Of a stretch of DNA of 49,153 bases, positions 1 through 7,521 are shown piece after piece. The translations under genes and the position numbers were made by a program. The stretch covers positions 1-49,153 of the forward strand of contig JBBTPZ010000025.1 in assembly GCA_038065915.1 (NCBI GenBank), read 5' to 3'. The stretch comes from VMGX01 sp038065915 (GTDB lineage: Bacteria > Patescibacteriota > Minisyncoccia > Phycocordibacterales > 21-14-all-36-13). The stretch's first letter is position 1, and each line of letters starts with the position of its first letter. Below the pieces are notes generated by a model, which saw only the letters and a list, made by a program, of their open reading frames with translations, was not told the DNA's origin and did no database searches.

Positions 1-126
1 TTTTGTATTTAAATTGATTTAAATCTGGAATACGGCTTAACAAGGGCGTATTCTATGAATCTTCACACGAAGATTAAAATCTACATATAGAAGTATGGAA
101 ATGAAACTATATAAACTCTATAAAAA

Positions 127-155
127 TTGACAAACTATATATAGTTTTATATTAT
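127..155 (+). promoter_or_regulatory. Promoter with palindromic operator, fic gene
   Basis: A consensus -35 TTGACA (127-132) is separated by exactly 17 bp from TATTAT (150-155). A perfect 16-bp palindrome, AAACTATATATAGTTT (132-147), fills the spacer, which is the usual place for an autorepressor operator. The expected transcription start lies near 162, and the GTG start codon of the downstream gene is at 163, so the message would be leaderless. The HTH domain of that gene is the natural candidate to bind the palindrome; this is inference. Confidence 0.7.
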
Positions 156-162
156 ATAAAAC

Positions 163-1086
163 GTGAACGTGCGAGAAAAAATAAAAATAATACAAAATCT
201 TTCAGGCCTAACACAAACCGAACTCGCAACAAAGTTAGGAGTAACTTTTGCGTCATTAAATAGGTGGGTTAATGATAAAGCTAAGCCAAGAAAAAAAATC
301 GAGGAAAAATTAAACTTACTTTATTTGGAATATTCTGGAGAAAAACAAATACCAGAAACAGAATTGGCTGCAAAAAAATTAATTATTTTCAAGAAACAAA
401 AAAACTGTTTAAACCCAATGGAAACAATTTTAGATAGTCCTGACATATACGAAAAATTTCAACTTACATTAACTTACAACTCAAATCGCATTGAGGGTAG
501 TACTTTATCTGAAAATGAAACTGAGGATATATTATTTAATAACATAACTCTTCCAAACAAAACCCTTACTGAACAATTGGAAGCAAAAAATCATCAAACC
601 GCAATAAAATACTTATTTCAGCATCTGTCAGAAAATAAATCCGTGGACGAAAAATTAATATTAAAATTACACGAAATTTTAATGAACTCAATAAGACAAG
701 ACGCTGGAATATACAGAAATCATCCTGTTAGAATTTTGGGTTCCAATGTTCCCACATCAAACTATTTGAAAATTCCTGAGTTAATGAAATCTCTTTCAAA
801 AAAACTTTCCACAAATAAAGAAGATATAATATCTCATATAACATATGTTCACTATAATTTTGAACAAATACATCCATTTTCCGACGGCAACGGTCGTATC
901 GGTAGATTATTAATACACGCCATGTTGTTGAAAAAAAATTTTCCACCAGCTGTAATAAAACAAGAAACGAAGCGATTATACATAACTTATCTAAATGCCG
1001 CTCAGCTAAAAAATAATCCGTATCTTTTAGAAAACTTTCTTTGTGATGCTGTTATGGAAGGATATAAAATTCTTGAGAGAAAATAA
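163..1086 (+). CDS. Fic/DOC family protein with N-terminal HTH
   Basis: The protein has 307 residues and starts at GTG. Residues about 1-45 form a Cro/XRE-like helix-turn-helix (LSGLTQTELATKLGVTFASL). The Fic core follows, with the canonical active-site motif HPFSDGNGRIGR (about residue 237), which in this family transfers AMP or another phospho-moiety to a target protein hydroxyl. Upstream of it, SNRIEG matches the inhibitory-helix motif [S/T]xxxE[G/N], so the enzyme is probably self-inhibited (class II Fic). The gene stands alone with its own promoter, and that promoter carries a palindrome, which suggests autoregulation through the HTH. HTH-Fic proteins act either as toxins or as regulators; the target cannot be read here. 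The family call is secure. Confidence 0.9.
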   Translation: MNVREKIKIIQNLSGLTQTELATKLGVTFASLNRWVNDKAKPRKKIEEKLNLLYLEYSGEKQIPETELAAKKLIIFKKQKNCLNPMETILDSPDIYEKFQLTLTYNSNRIEGSTLSENETEDILFNNITLPNKTLTEQLEAKNHQTAIKYLFQHLSENKSVDEKLILKLHEILMNSIRQDAGIYRNHPVRILGSNVPTSNYLKIPELMKSLSKKLSTNKEDIISHITYVHYNFEQIHPFSDGNGRIGRLLIHAMLLKKNFPPAVIKQETKRLYITYLNAAQLKNNPYLLENFLCDAVMEGYKILERK

Positions 1087-1352
1087 TTTTACATAAATTG
1101 ATTTTATGTTTTTGCCTGCCACATTAGAAATTAAAAAGTTCTAACTTCAAAACTTCTAAACGAAGTTTTGAAGAGTCGTGTTAGATTTAATCCTATTTTG
1201 AACTTTTTAATCCATAATTTTTTATCTTTGCTCACCATTCGCAATTTCTAACAGAGTGTTTTATAATTTTATATTATAAATTTCATTTGAAATTATCTCC
1301 CTTTGGGAGATCTGCCGTAGGCAGAGAAATTGAATATTAGTAATTTTACATC
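1087..1352. repeat. Intergenic region with degenerate hairpin repeat and two small palindromes
   Basis: About 1136-1225 is a shortened, divergent copy of the nested hairpin repeat seen at 27075, 31186 and 44747. It shares the flank reading GAGTCGTGTTAG...TTTAATCCTATTTTGA, and ends in AATCCATAATTTTTT. Just before yifB, two tight hairpins lie side by side: ATCTCCC-TTT-GGGAGAT (1295-1311) and CTGCC-GTA-GGCAG (1312-1324). No gene was found in this stretch. Confidence 0.6.
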
Positions 1353-2885
1353 ATGTCCTTCTCAAAAGTTTATTCTGCGCAAACATCCCTACTCAAGGCA
1401 CACTTGATTGACATTGAAGTTGACCTCATCAAAGGCCTTCATTCTTTTTCTGTCGTCGGGCTTCCAGACAAGGCGGTTGAAGAATCTCGCGATAGAGTTT
1501 CGGCGGCAATAAAAAATTCCGGCTTCCCGTCTCCAAAAAAGAAAAATCAAAAGGTTGTAATTGCACTCGCGCCCGCTCAATTAAAAAAAGAGGGGCCTAT
1601 TTTTGATTTAGGAATTGCTCTTGCGTATCTTCTTGCGGTTAAATTAATTAATTTTGATACTGAAAAGAAAATGTTCCTTGGTGAATTATCTTTGAACGGC
1701 GATTTAAGAAAAATAAGTGGGGTACTTCCGTTGGTTTTGAAAGCAAAAGAACTTGGGTTTGATGAAATTTATGTTCCGAAAAACAATGCCGTTGAAGCAG
1801 GACTTATTGATGGAATAAAAATTTTTGGCGCAAACTCTCTGAAAGAAGTTATTGACCATTTGAACAAAGAAATAAAAACAGAAATCCAACCACAAACAAA
1901 AACAGAAATTTTTTATGCGGAACCAGAAAGCATTTTGGATTTTTCAGACATAAAAGGACAGGAGACAGCTAAGAGGGGGTTGGAAATCGCCGCCGCCGGT
2001 GGACATAACATAACAATGTACGGTCCGCCGGGAACTGGAAAATCAATGCTCGCAAAAGCTTTTTGTAATATTCTTCCACGCTTAGATTTTGATGAAATTT
2101 TAGAAGTAACAAGTATACACTCTGTTGCAGGAGCTCTCTCCGAAGACCTTGTCACAAATCCTCCTTTTCGTTCTCCACATCACACATCGTCCTATGTTTC
2201 AATGGTTGGCGGAGGAACGATACCAAAACCGGGGGAGGTGACTCTCGCTCACAGAGGGGTTTTGTTTCTTGATGAATTTCCTGAATTTGATAGACGAGTT
2301 GTTGAGTCATTGAGACAACCACTTGAAGACAGAACAATAAACATTTCACGAGCGAGAGGTTCTGCAATTTTCCCCGCTAATTTCATTTTGGTCGCGGCCA
2401 TGAATCCGTGCAGATGTGGAAATTTTGGAACAGAAAAAGAGTGCGTTTGTTCTCCTATACAACTTGAAAATTATAGAAAAAGAATTTCGGGTCCAATTAT
2501 TGACCGTGTTGATATGTGGGTAGAGGTTTCAAAAATTGATTACGAAAAATTGGCAATGCGCGGAAGTGGTGGGGAATCAGAAAAAATAAGAAGACGAGTT
2601 GAAGAGGCAAGAAAAATCCAAAAAGAAAGGTTTGGAAGGGAAAAAATTAAAGGTGTAAAAACAAATAGTAATATGTCATCTAGAGATGTTACAAATTTAT
2701 TGGATTTATCCGGTGAAACAAGAAGAATTTTAAATAATTCTGCCGAAAGATTGGGAATGTCTGCGCGTTCATATCATCGTATTATAAAACTTGCACGCAC
2801 AATTGCCGATTTAGAAAATTCTGAAAAAATAAAAACACCTCATGTATTTGAAGCGTTGCAGTATAGACCAAAAACAAATTATTAA
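1353..2885 (+). CDS. comM: YifB/ComM family Mg-chelatase-like AAA+ ATPase
   Basis: A 510-residue protein of full family length. The N-terminal third is the Lon-protease-like ChlI domain (LKAHLIDIEVDLIKGLHSFSVVGLPD). An AAA+ core follows with Walker A GPPGTGKSMLAKA near residue 224 and Walker B VLFLDEFPEF. NPCRCG...CVC is the cysteine motif typical of the family, and a C-terminal Mg-chelatase lid closes the protein (LARTIADLENS...HVFEALQYR). In competent bacteria ComM is a hexameric helicase that promotes branch migration during integration of transformed DNA; in others its role is unclear. Its presence fits DNA uptake through type IV pili (a PilB ATPase lies at 34.4 kb). Start ATG at 1353. 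Confidence 0.95.
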   Translation: MSFSKVYSAQTSLLKAHLIDIEVDLIKGLHSFSVVGLPDKAVEESRDRVSAAIKNSGFPSPKKKNQKVVIALAPAQLKKEGPIFDLGIALAYLLAVKLINFDTEKKMFLGELSLNGDLRKISGVLPLVLKAKELGFDEIYVPKNNAVEAGLIDGIKIFGANSLKEVIDHLNKEIKTEIQPQTKTEIFYAEPESILDFSDIKGQETAKRGLEIAAAGGHNITMYGPPGTGKSMLAKAFCNILPRLDFDEILEVTSIHSVAGALSEDLVTNPPFRSPHHTSSYVSMVGGGTIPKPGEVTLAHRGVLFLDEFPEFDRRVVESLRQPLEDRTINISRARGSAIFPANFILVAAMNPCRCGNFGTEKECVCSPIQLENYRKRISGPIIDRVDMWVEVSKIDYEKLAMRGSGGESEKIRRRVEEARKIQKERFGREKIKGVKTNSNMSSRDVTNLLDLSGETRRILNNSAERLGMSARSYHRIIKLARTIADLENSEKIKTPHVFEALQYRPKTNY

Positions 2886-2948
2886 ATTCGTCAAAATTTA
2901 ATAATTTGTTAATTTTTAATTTTCAATTACTAATTTCTAATGAAATTT

Positions 2949-2980
2949 AAAAAACCCGAGCTGTTTTTCAACAACCCGGG
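2949..2980 (-). terminator. Intrinsic terminator of the small membrane protein gene
   Basis: On the minus strand a 9-bp stem (CCCGGGTTG / CAGCTCGGG, two G-U pairs) is followed directly by TTTTTT. It lies about 10 bp after the stop codon of the gene ending at 2991. Confidence 0.8.
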
Positions 2981-2990
2981 AAAAGTTTTG

Positions 2991-3236
2991 TTAGCTGTTT
3001 ATGATAACAAAACCAACAACCAAAACAATAAGAGAACCAAATAACCAATAAAATGATTTTTCTCCAAATTTCCACATTTTGGAAAATTTGTTTAATTTCC
3101 ACTCTTTTTGATCTTCTTTTCTCTTCTCTTCTTCTTTTTCAAACTCGTGTTGTCCGACACCCCACAATGCCAAACAAACGAGCGTGGCTATGAAAAGACC
3201 AAAAAATAGAACGAGTATTAGTGGTAAACCGAACAT
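2991..3236 (-). CDS. Small two-TM membrane protein of unknown function
   Basis: An 81-residue protein with two hydrophobic helices (about residues 3-26 and 63-80). They are joined by a very charged, Glu/Lys-rich loop (HEFEKEEEKRKEDQKEWKLNK). I do not recognise the family. Three signals support a real, stand-alone gene: a promoter (TTGACA, 17 bp, TACTCT at 3311-3283), an unusually strong ribosome binding site GGAGG four bases before ATG, and an intrinsic terminator right after the stop. Most genes in this window lack so clear a Shine-Dalgarno sequence. The function cannot be inferred. Confidence 0.7.
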   Translation of the reverse strand: MFGLPLILVLFFGLFIATLVCLALWGVGQHEFEKEEEKRKEDQKEWKLNKFSKMWKFGEKSFYWLFGSLIVLVVGFVIINS

Positions 3237-3282
3237 ACTACCTCCGTTTTGTTTATGAATTTATGAGAGTACTTCTATATAA

Positions 3283-3311
3283 AGAGTAGCACTATTAAAT
3301 TTTTCTGTCAA
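3283..3311 (-). promoter_or_regulatory. Promoter of the small membrane protein gene
   Basis: Minus-strand -35 TTGACA (3311-3306), 17-bp spacer, -10 TACTCT (3288-3283). Confidence 0.55.
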
Positions 3312-3330
3312 GATTTTTGCAAAATAAAAA

Positions 3331-3425
3331 ACGGCTTTGCTTAAGCCGAATTTAATTAAAAATTTGTATTTGCTATCTGCGTTTATCTGCGGTTTTTATC
3401 TGCGGTTATCTGCGCTCGCCGAAGG
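3331..3425. repeat. Palindrome and CGCAGAT-type repeats downstream of the M23 gene
   Basis: A hairpin CGGCTT-TGCTT-AAGCCG is followed by four copies of the unit ATCTGCG separated by short A+T stretches. A 6-bp stem with loop TTC (minus-strand CTCGCC-TTC-GGCGAG) lies just after the stop codon of the M23 gene. The CGCAGAT unit recurs at about 7520-7565 and inside the gene at 12418-13074. A related hairpin, ATGGCT-CTGCTA-AGCCAT, lies at the other end of the M23 gene. Confidence 0.6.
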
Positions 3426-3429
3426 CGAG

Positions 3430-4416
3430 TTAAAAGGGATTTACCGCACCACGAATTTCAAAGTGCACGTGTGGACCGGTTGATTTTCCTGTTGAACCGA
3501 CATATCCGATTACTTGCCCTTGAACAACCCATTGCCCGACAGAAACAATGTTTGCGCTATTGTGCGAATACAATGTCTGGGTTCCGTTGTTGTGTTTAAT
3601 AACAATATAATTTCCATATCCTCCATTCCATCCGTAGTCCTTACTTACAACAACCTGTCCTCCGGCAGAAGCTACTATCGGCGTACCGGCTGATATGGCA
3701 AGGTCAACCCCATTATAACCATGAATCCCTTGTGTTTTTATAGAGCCAGCAACTGGATTTATATAATAACCTTTATAGACAGGTCCGCCAGAAGATCTAA
3801 TTGGTGATATCGTTGCCAGACGAGGTTGTGCTATTTCTCCGTCAGGAATCATTACGATGTCGCTAACTGCTAATGTTGTATTTTCATCAAATCCGTTATA
3901 TTTCATTACTTCACCTAAATCACCGTTATATTTTTTAACAATACTTTTTAATGTGTCTCCTGTTTTAACTTCGTGTTTAATTCCTGACATTGGCAATATC
4001 ACAAGTGTGTCGCCAGGAGAAATTTGTGTTCCCTTATTTATATCATTTGCCCAAATTATTGTGTTAACAGAAACACCAAACATTGTCGCTATTTGAGAAA
4101 GAGTGTCGCCTTTTCTAACAACATAAATACTTATTTGGTCTGAAGAATTGTTTGTCGTGTTTTCTGGAACAGAACCAGAAGGCCCCCCCTCAGACAAGAG
4201 TGCCACACCATTAACTATAGTTATATCGCCGCCTCCTTTCGCCGGGTTTGGGTCATTATTCAAGGCCGCGTGCAAGAGAGCCATGTTCTGTAAATTGCCT
4301 TTTTCAATAACTTCGGTTTGACCAGATTGGTTATTAAATATCCCATATATAAATGAAAAGACCCCTGCGTTTGCGGTTAGGGGGAAATAAACGAATAGTG
4401 TTGTTATTACAAGCAA
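3430..4416 (-). CDS. LysM-M23 cell-wall endopeptidase (main reading frame)
   Basis: The in-frame part encodes 328 residues from a TTG codon. It has a hydrophobic membrane or signal segment ending ANA-GVF, two LysM peptidoglycan-binding repeats (IYVVRKGDTLSQIATMFGVS and HEVKTGDTLKSIVKKYNGD), and a C-terminal M23 (LytM-type) zinc metallopeptidase domain. The M23 motifs are visible: HGYNGVDLA supplies H and D, and HVHFEIRG supplies the HxH motif. Such enzymes cut peptide cross-links of the cell wall. The TTG start leaves the hydrophobic segment without a positive N-terminus, and the same frame stays open upstream without a normal start codon. The real start is probably ATG 4598 in another frame (next entry). 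Confidence 0.88.
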   Translation of the reverse strand: MLVITTLFVYFPLTANAGVFSFIYGIFNNQSGQTEVIEKGNLQNMALLHAALNNDPNPAKGGGDITIVNGVALLSEGGPSGSVPENTTNNSSDQISIYVVRKGDTLSQIATMFGVSVNTIIWANDINKGTQISPGDTLVILPMSGIKHEVKTGDTLKSIVKKYNGDLGEVMKYNGFDENTTLAVSDIVMIPDGEIAQPRLATISPIRSSGGPVYKGYYINPVAGSIKTQGIHGYNGVDLAISAGTPIVASAGGQVVVSKDYGWNGGYGNYIVIKHNNGTQTLYSHNSANIVSVGQWVVQGQVIGYVGSTGKSTGPHVHFEIRGAVNPF

Positions 4417-4598
4417 AAGGGACTTTTCAATGAAAAGTCTAAAAATAACGCCTTTTTGGGCCTGATTCCTGTTTCTTGCTACCTCGCCTGCGGAATCAGG
4501 TTTTAGATTTTTAGATAAAATAAGCCTTTTTTTAGTGTGTAATCGTTCTTTCTTTCAGTATATGGCTCTGCTAAGCCATTTCTTACCAAATCACCCAT
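4417..4598 (-). other. Probable frameshifted N-terminus of the M23 gene
   Basis: A minus-strand ATG at 4598 lies about 15 nt after the start site predicted from the promoter at 4648-4620. It opens a frame MGDLVRNGLAEPYTERKNDY, then TLKK encoded over an A7 run (T7 at 4527-4533), and stops soon after. One extra A in that run would join it to the M23 frame, adding a charged cytosolic segment (RLILSKNLKPDSAGEVARNR, then NQAQKGVIFRLFIEKS) directly before the membrane helix. The region also holds an imperfect palindrome (4461-4500, arms CCTGATTCC / GGAATCAGG) that would be translated. A sequencing indel, a true frameshift or transcriptional slippage would all explain this. Confidence 0.6.
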
Positions 4599-4619
4599 AA
4601 ATCAGCCGTCACAAAATAG

Positions 4620-4648
4620 AATATAGTCCTTGGGGGCAAAAAAGTCAA
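4620..4648 (-). promoter_or_regulatory. Promoter of the M23 peptidase gene
   Basis: Minus-strand -35 TTGACT (4648-4643), 17-bp spacer, -10 TATATT (4625-4620). The start site would fall near 4613, giving a short leader before ATG 4598. Confidence 0.6.
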
Positions 4649-4682
4649 TCCAGAAAAGTTTCGGGTGTGGATAACAAAAACA

Positions 4683-4803
4683 TGCAATCACCAAATCATA
4701 AAAACACAAAAACACAAAAAAATTTATTTACCGATAAATAAATTCCCAACATAAAACCGAAAATGTTTTGATTTAATGTTTTGGTGATTTTGTGATTTAA
4801 TTA
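4683..4803. repeat. Empty low-complexity inverted-repeat unit upstream of rsmA
   Basis: The left end AATCACCAAATCATAAAAAC and the right end (GTTTTGATTTAATGTTTTGG, then TGATTTTGTGATTTAATT) are roughly inverted complements around a hairpin TTTATTTACCGATAAATAAA. The same kind of ends bound the four-helix-bundle gene at 14929, but here no gene is inside. The right end supplies the sequence just before the rsmA start codon. Confidence 0.55.
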
Positions 4804-4809
4804 ACTATA

Positions 4810-5613
4810 ATGAAAGCAAAGAAATCACTCGGACAACATTTTTTAAACTCAAAAAGTATACTAAACATAATTCGCGATGCGGCCGATGTGACCGCAAAAG
4901 ATATTGTTTTAGAGATTGGACCCGGAAAAGGTTCTCTAACTGAAATTTTGACAATGTTTGCTGGGAAAGTGGTCGCTGTTGAAAAAGATAGGGAACTAAT
5001 CGGACATCTAAAAGAAAAATTTAAAGAAGCTATAAAATATAATCGCCTTGAAATACTTGAGGAAGATATTTTGGACTTTGACCCGAATATTATTTCTTTT
5101 TATAAAGATTTTAATTATAAGGTGGTTGCAAACATACCTTATTACATAACAGGGGCCATACTTAGAAAATTTTTAGGAGCTAAATATAAACCAGAACTGA
5201 TGGTTTTAATGATACAAAAAGAGGTTGCGCAAAGAATTATTGCAAGAGATGGAAAGGAAAGCATTTTGTCCGTGTCTGTAAAAGCATACGGCAAGCCAAA
5301 GATAGTAAAAAGCGTATCAAAAAAATATTTTAAACCGCAACCAAAGATTGATTCGGCAATATTGCTGATTGAAAATATATCTAATGATTTTTTTAAAAAA
5401 ATTGACGAGAAAAAATTCTTTAATATTGTAAAAACTGGATTCGCACACAAAAGAAAAATTTTAATAAAAAATTTATCTGAAAGCGGTTTGTCAAACAGGA
5501 AAAATTTAGAGCTTATTTTCAAAAAAAATGGAATTTCAGAGAACGCTAGAGCAGAAAATTTGGGCTTGGACGACTGGAAAAACATATATACAGAGTTGCC
5601 TATACGAAAGTAG
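4810..5613 (+). CDS. rsmA: 16S rRNA dimethyladenosine transferase RsmA (KsgA)
   Basis: A 267-residue protein of normal length. It uses S-adenosylmethionine to dimethylate two adjacent adenines in the 3'-terminal helix of 16S rRNA during small-subunit maturation. Visible motifs are the N-terminal KKSLGQHFL signature, the SAM-binding motif VLEIGPGKGSLTE (about residues 34-46), and the catalytic NIPYYIT motif that contacts the target base. The C-terminal helical domain follows (AHKRKILIKNL). The ATG start gives the conserved MKAKKSLGQHF beginning. Confidence 0.97.
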   Translation: MKAKKSLGQHFLNSKSILNIIRDAADVTAKDIVLEIGPGKGSLTEILTMFAGKVVAVEKDRELIGHLKEKFKEAIKYNRLEILEEDILDFDPNIISFYKDFNYKVVANIPYYITGAILRKFLGAKYKPELMVLMIQKEVAQRIIARDGKESILSVSVKAYGKPKIVKSVSKKYFKPQPKIDSAILLIENISNDFFKKIDEKKFFNIVKTGFAHKRKILIKNLSESGLSNRKNLELIFKKNGISENARAENLGLDDWKNIYTELPIRK

Positions 5614-5629
5614 TAAAATAAAACACTTT

Positions 5630-5656
5630 TCACTTGGAAGCTGAGCTTCCAAGTGA
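5630..5656. repeat. Palindromic element upstream of the RAYT gene
   Basis: A 12-bp stem with a 3-nt loop: TCACTTGGAAGC-TGA-GCTTCCAAGTGA. It has the same core as the two copies inside the transposase gene and lies between rsmA and that gene, where a RAYT substrate would be expected. Confidence 0.85.
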
Positions 5657-5671
5657 TATAATATTTTTGAA

Positions 5672-6361
5672 ATGAGAAACATAGAATTTGCAGATGGTGA
5701 ATATTATCATATTTTCAACAGAGGAGTAGATAAAAGAAAAATTTTTTCTGACAAATATGATTTGCAAAGATTTTTTCAAAGCATGAAAGAATTTAATACA
5801 GTGGAACCAATAGGGAGTATTTACGAAAACTCTTTTAACAAAGATAAAGATAAGAACCACCAACTTGGAAGCTCAGCTTCCAAGTTGGTAGGGTTTGTTT
5901 GTTATTGTTTAAATCCAAATCATTATCATTTTATCTTGAAGCAGGTGAGCGAGCGTGGGATTGAAAAATTTATGCATCGTTTAGGAACAGGATACACTAA
6001 ATATTTTAACAACAAACACAAAAGAAGTGGCTCTCTTTTTCAAGGAAGGTTTAAGGCGGTTTATATTGATTCAAACGAACAACTTCTTTATGTAAGCTCA
6101 TATGTAAATTTAAATTCCAAAGTTCACCAACTTGGAAGCTCAGCTTCCAAGTTGTGGAAGAGTAGTTGGGACGAGTATGTGGGTGAGAGTAAAGAGAATT
6201 TTTGCAAAAAAGATATTATTTTGGAACAATTTAAGAATACAAATGAATATAAAAAATATGCACTGGAGTCGCTTGAAATAATAAGAGAAAATAAAGAAGA
6301 AAAAGAAGAGGAGGAGAATGAAGAAAAAAAAGAGAAGGTTGAAAATTTATTTTTAGAATAA
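5672..6361 (+). CDS. REP-associated tyrosine transposase (RAYT, Y1_Tnp/TnpA_REP)
   Basis: A 229-residue protein opening with the family signature YYHIFNRGVDKRKIF. The HUH metal-binding motif is in NHYHFILK, and GYTKYFNNKHKRSGSLFQGR includes the probable catalytic Tyr. YVSSYVNLN and WKSSWDEYVG follow. RAYTs are single-strand HUH endonucleases that act on REP-like hairpins. The gene itself contains two in-frame palindromes (5859-5889 and 6128-6154), each adding the peptide HQLGSSASKL between conserved blocks: one before LVGFVCYCLNPNHYHF, one before WKSSWDEYV. Neither breaks the frame, and the HUH and Tyr motifs are intact, so the protein may be active. The tail is Glu/Lys-rich. Confidence 0.92.
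   Translation: MRNIEFADGEYYHIFNRGVDKRKIFSDKYDLQRFFQSMKEFNTVEPIGSIYENSFNKDKDKNHQLGSSASKLVGFVCYCLNPNHYHFILKQVSERGIEKFMHRLGTGYTKYFNNKHKRSGSLFQGRFKAVYIDSNEQLLYVSSYVNLNSKVHQLGSSASKLWKSSWDEYVGESKENFCKKDIILEQFKNTNEYKKYALESLEIIRENKEEKEEEENEEKKEKVENLFLE
5859..5889. repeat. Palindrome inserted in frame in the RAYT gene, copy 1
   Basis: A 14-bp perfect stem with loop TCA: ACCAACTTGGAAGC / GCTTCCAAGTTGGT. It is translated as HQLGSSASKL. Confidence 0.9.
6128..6154. repeat. Palindrome inserted in frame in the RAYT gene, copy 2
   Basis: A 12-bp perfect stem with loop TCA: CAACTTGGAAGC / GCTTCCAAGTTG. It is in the same reading frame and gives the same peptide, HQLGSSASKL, as copy 1. Confidence 0.9.
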
Positions 6362-6471
6362 TTTTTAAAATAGCCGTCCTCGGTAAATTTCGATTTCAGT
6401 AACCGAGTTACTAAATTAGGGAAAATCCACCAATTCACAGAAAAGGAAGCGTTGACAAAAAATTTTTGTTA

Positions 6472-6511
6472 TAATTTGTGTGAAAAATATTTTTATTTTT
6501 CACACAAATTA
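6472..6511. promoter_or_regulatory. 18-bp perfect inverted repeat before the TSP3-repeat gene
   Basis: Left arm 6472-6489 and right arm 6494-6511 are perfect inverted complements (core AATTTGTGTGAAAAATA) around a TTTT loop. The hairpin overlaps a TATAAT (6470-6475) and ends 11 bp before the TTG start at 6523. It could be an operator, an attenuating leader hairpin or an mRNA stabiliser. Confidence 0.7.
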
Positions 6512-6522
6512 ATTACAAAAAC

Positions 6523-7521
6523 TTGAAATTTCTACCAAGTAAAAAATTCATAATCTTATTTGTTTTAATGCTGTTAGTAATAGCGGTTGTTTTGCTTATA
6601 AAAAATTTAAATAATGATAAAAATTTACTTTCTGAGAATGCTTCGGGTGGTCAACAAAACAATGTTGAGGAAATAGACACTGATAAAGATGGGCTAGCCA
6701 ATTGGAAAGAGGCTCTTTGGAAAACGGATGTAAATAATCCAGACACAGATGGAGACGGAACCTCCGATGGGGAAGAAGTAAAAACTAATAGAAATCCAAA
6801 TAAGGCATTCCCCGACGACCAACTCACAGAGGAAGAAATAAAAAGTATGAGCGGAGTAAGCGGAGATTCTTCGTTGTTCTATAATCAGACATCAAAAACA
6901 GATGAACTAATGGAAAAATTTTTACAGCAATATATTTTGCAGAAAAGTTTAAATGACGGAATTTTGGATGAAGACGCTAAAAACGCCATGATGGAATCCG
7001 TCCTTGGAGAAACATCTTTAAAACTTCCATTCAAAACATACACAATAGCAGACATTAAAATATCAAATTTAGACGATGTCAATTCTATAAAACAATACGG
7101 AAATGAAATGGGTACGATTGTTAAAAAATATGACCCACAAGTAAATATGATGGAAATAGCTCCGCTACTTAAAAAATCTGTGGAAACAAAAGATGTTGGC
7201 GGTTTGGTGTTTTTAAAAAATGTTGTTGAAAAATATTCAAACATAATAAACGAATCGGTGAAAATTTCAGTTCCAAAAAGTGCCGTTAATTCGCATTTGG
7301 ATTTTATAAATGGAGCAAGTCGGGTTGCAGAAATGTTTTTGGGTATTTATAAATCTGTTGATGACCCGCTTTCAGGTCTTATTGCTATAGGAGGTTTTCA
7401 AAATACTATTTCGGAGTTAGAGAATGTTAATGTTTTAATTACTTCATACTTTCAAAAAAAAGGAGTTGTTTATAAAACAAATGAAAATGGTTATGTTTTT
7501 GCAAATAGTGCTTTTCGTTAA
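6523..7521 (+). CDS. Membrane-anchored protein with thrombospondin type 3-like calcium-binding repeats
   Basis: A 332-residue protein starting at TTG. It has one N-terminal transmembrane helix (about residues 9-26), then a low-complexity linker. Residues about 51-95 contain acidic repeats (DTDKDGLANWKEALWKTDV and DTDGDGTSDGEEVKTNRNPN) of the thrombospondin type 3 / dockerin-like Ca-binding type. The remaining 230 residues are helical with no motif I know. It would sit outside the membrane, anchored at its N-terminus. It is the first gene of the secretion-like cluster, and similar anchored proteins are common beside PrgI/VirB4 loci in this phylum, so an accessory or surface role is inferred. 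Confidence 0.7.
   Translation: MKFLPSKKFIILFVLMLLVIAVVLLIKNLNNDKNLLSENASGGQQNNVEEIDTDKDGLANWKEALWKTDVNNPDTDGDGTSDGEEVKTNRNPNKAFPDDQLTEEEIKSMSGVSGDSSLFYNQTSKTDELMEKFLQQYILQKSLNDGILDEDAKNAMMESVLGETSLKLPFKTYTIADIKISNLDDVNSIKQYGNEMGTIVKKYDPQVNMMEIAPLLKKSVETKDVGGLVFLKNVVEKYSNIINESVKISVPKSAVNSHLDFINGASRVAEMFLGIYKSVDDPLSGLIAIGGFQNTISELENVNVLITSYFQKKGVVYKTNENGYVFANSAFR

Noticed and set aside
5142..5633. A 163-codon minus-strand frame inside rsmA
   Set aside because: It is entirely antisense to a secure gene and has no family features.
6452..6475. A TTGACA/TATAAT promoter before the gene at 6523
   Set aside because: The spacing is only 12 bp, too short for a standard sigma-70 promoter, so it was not listed as a promoter.
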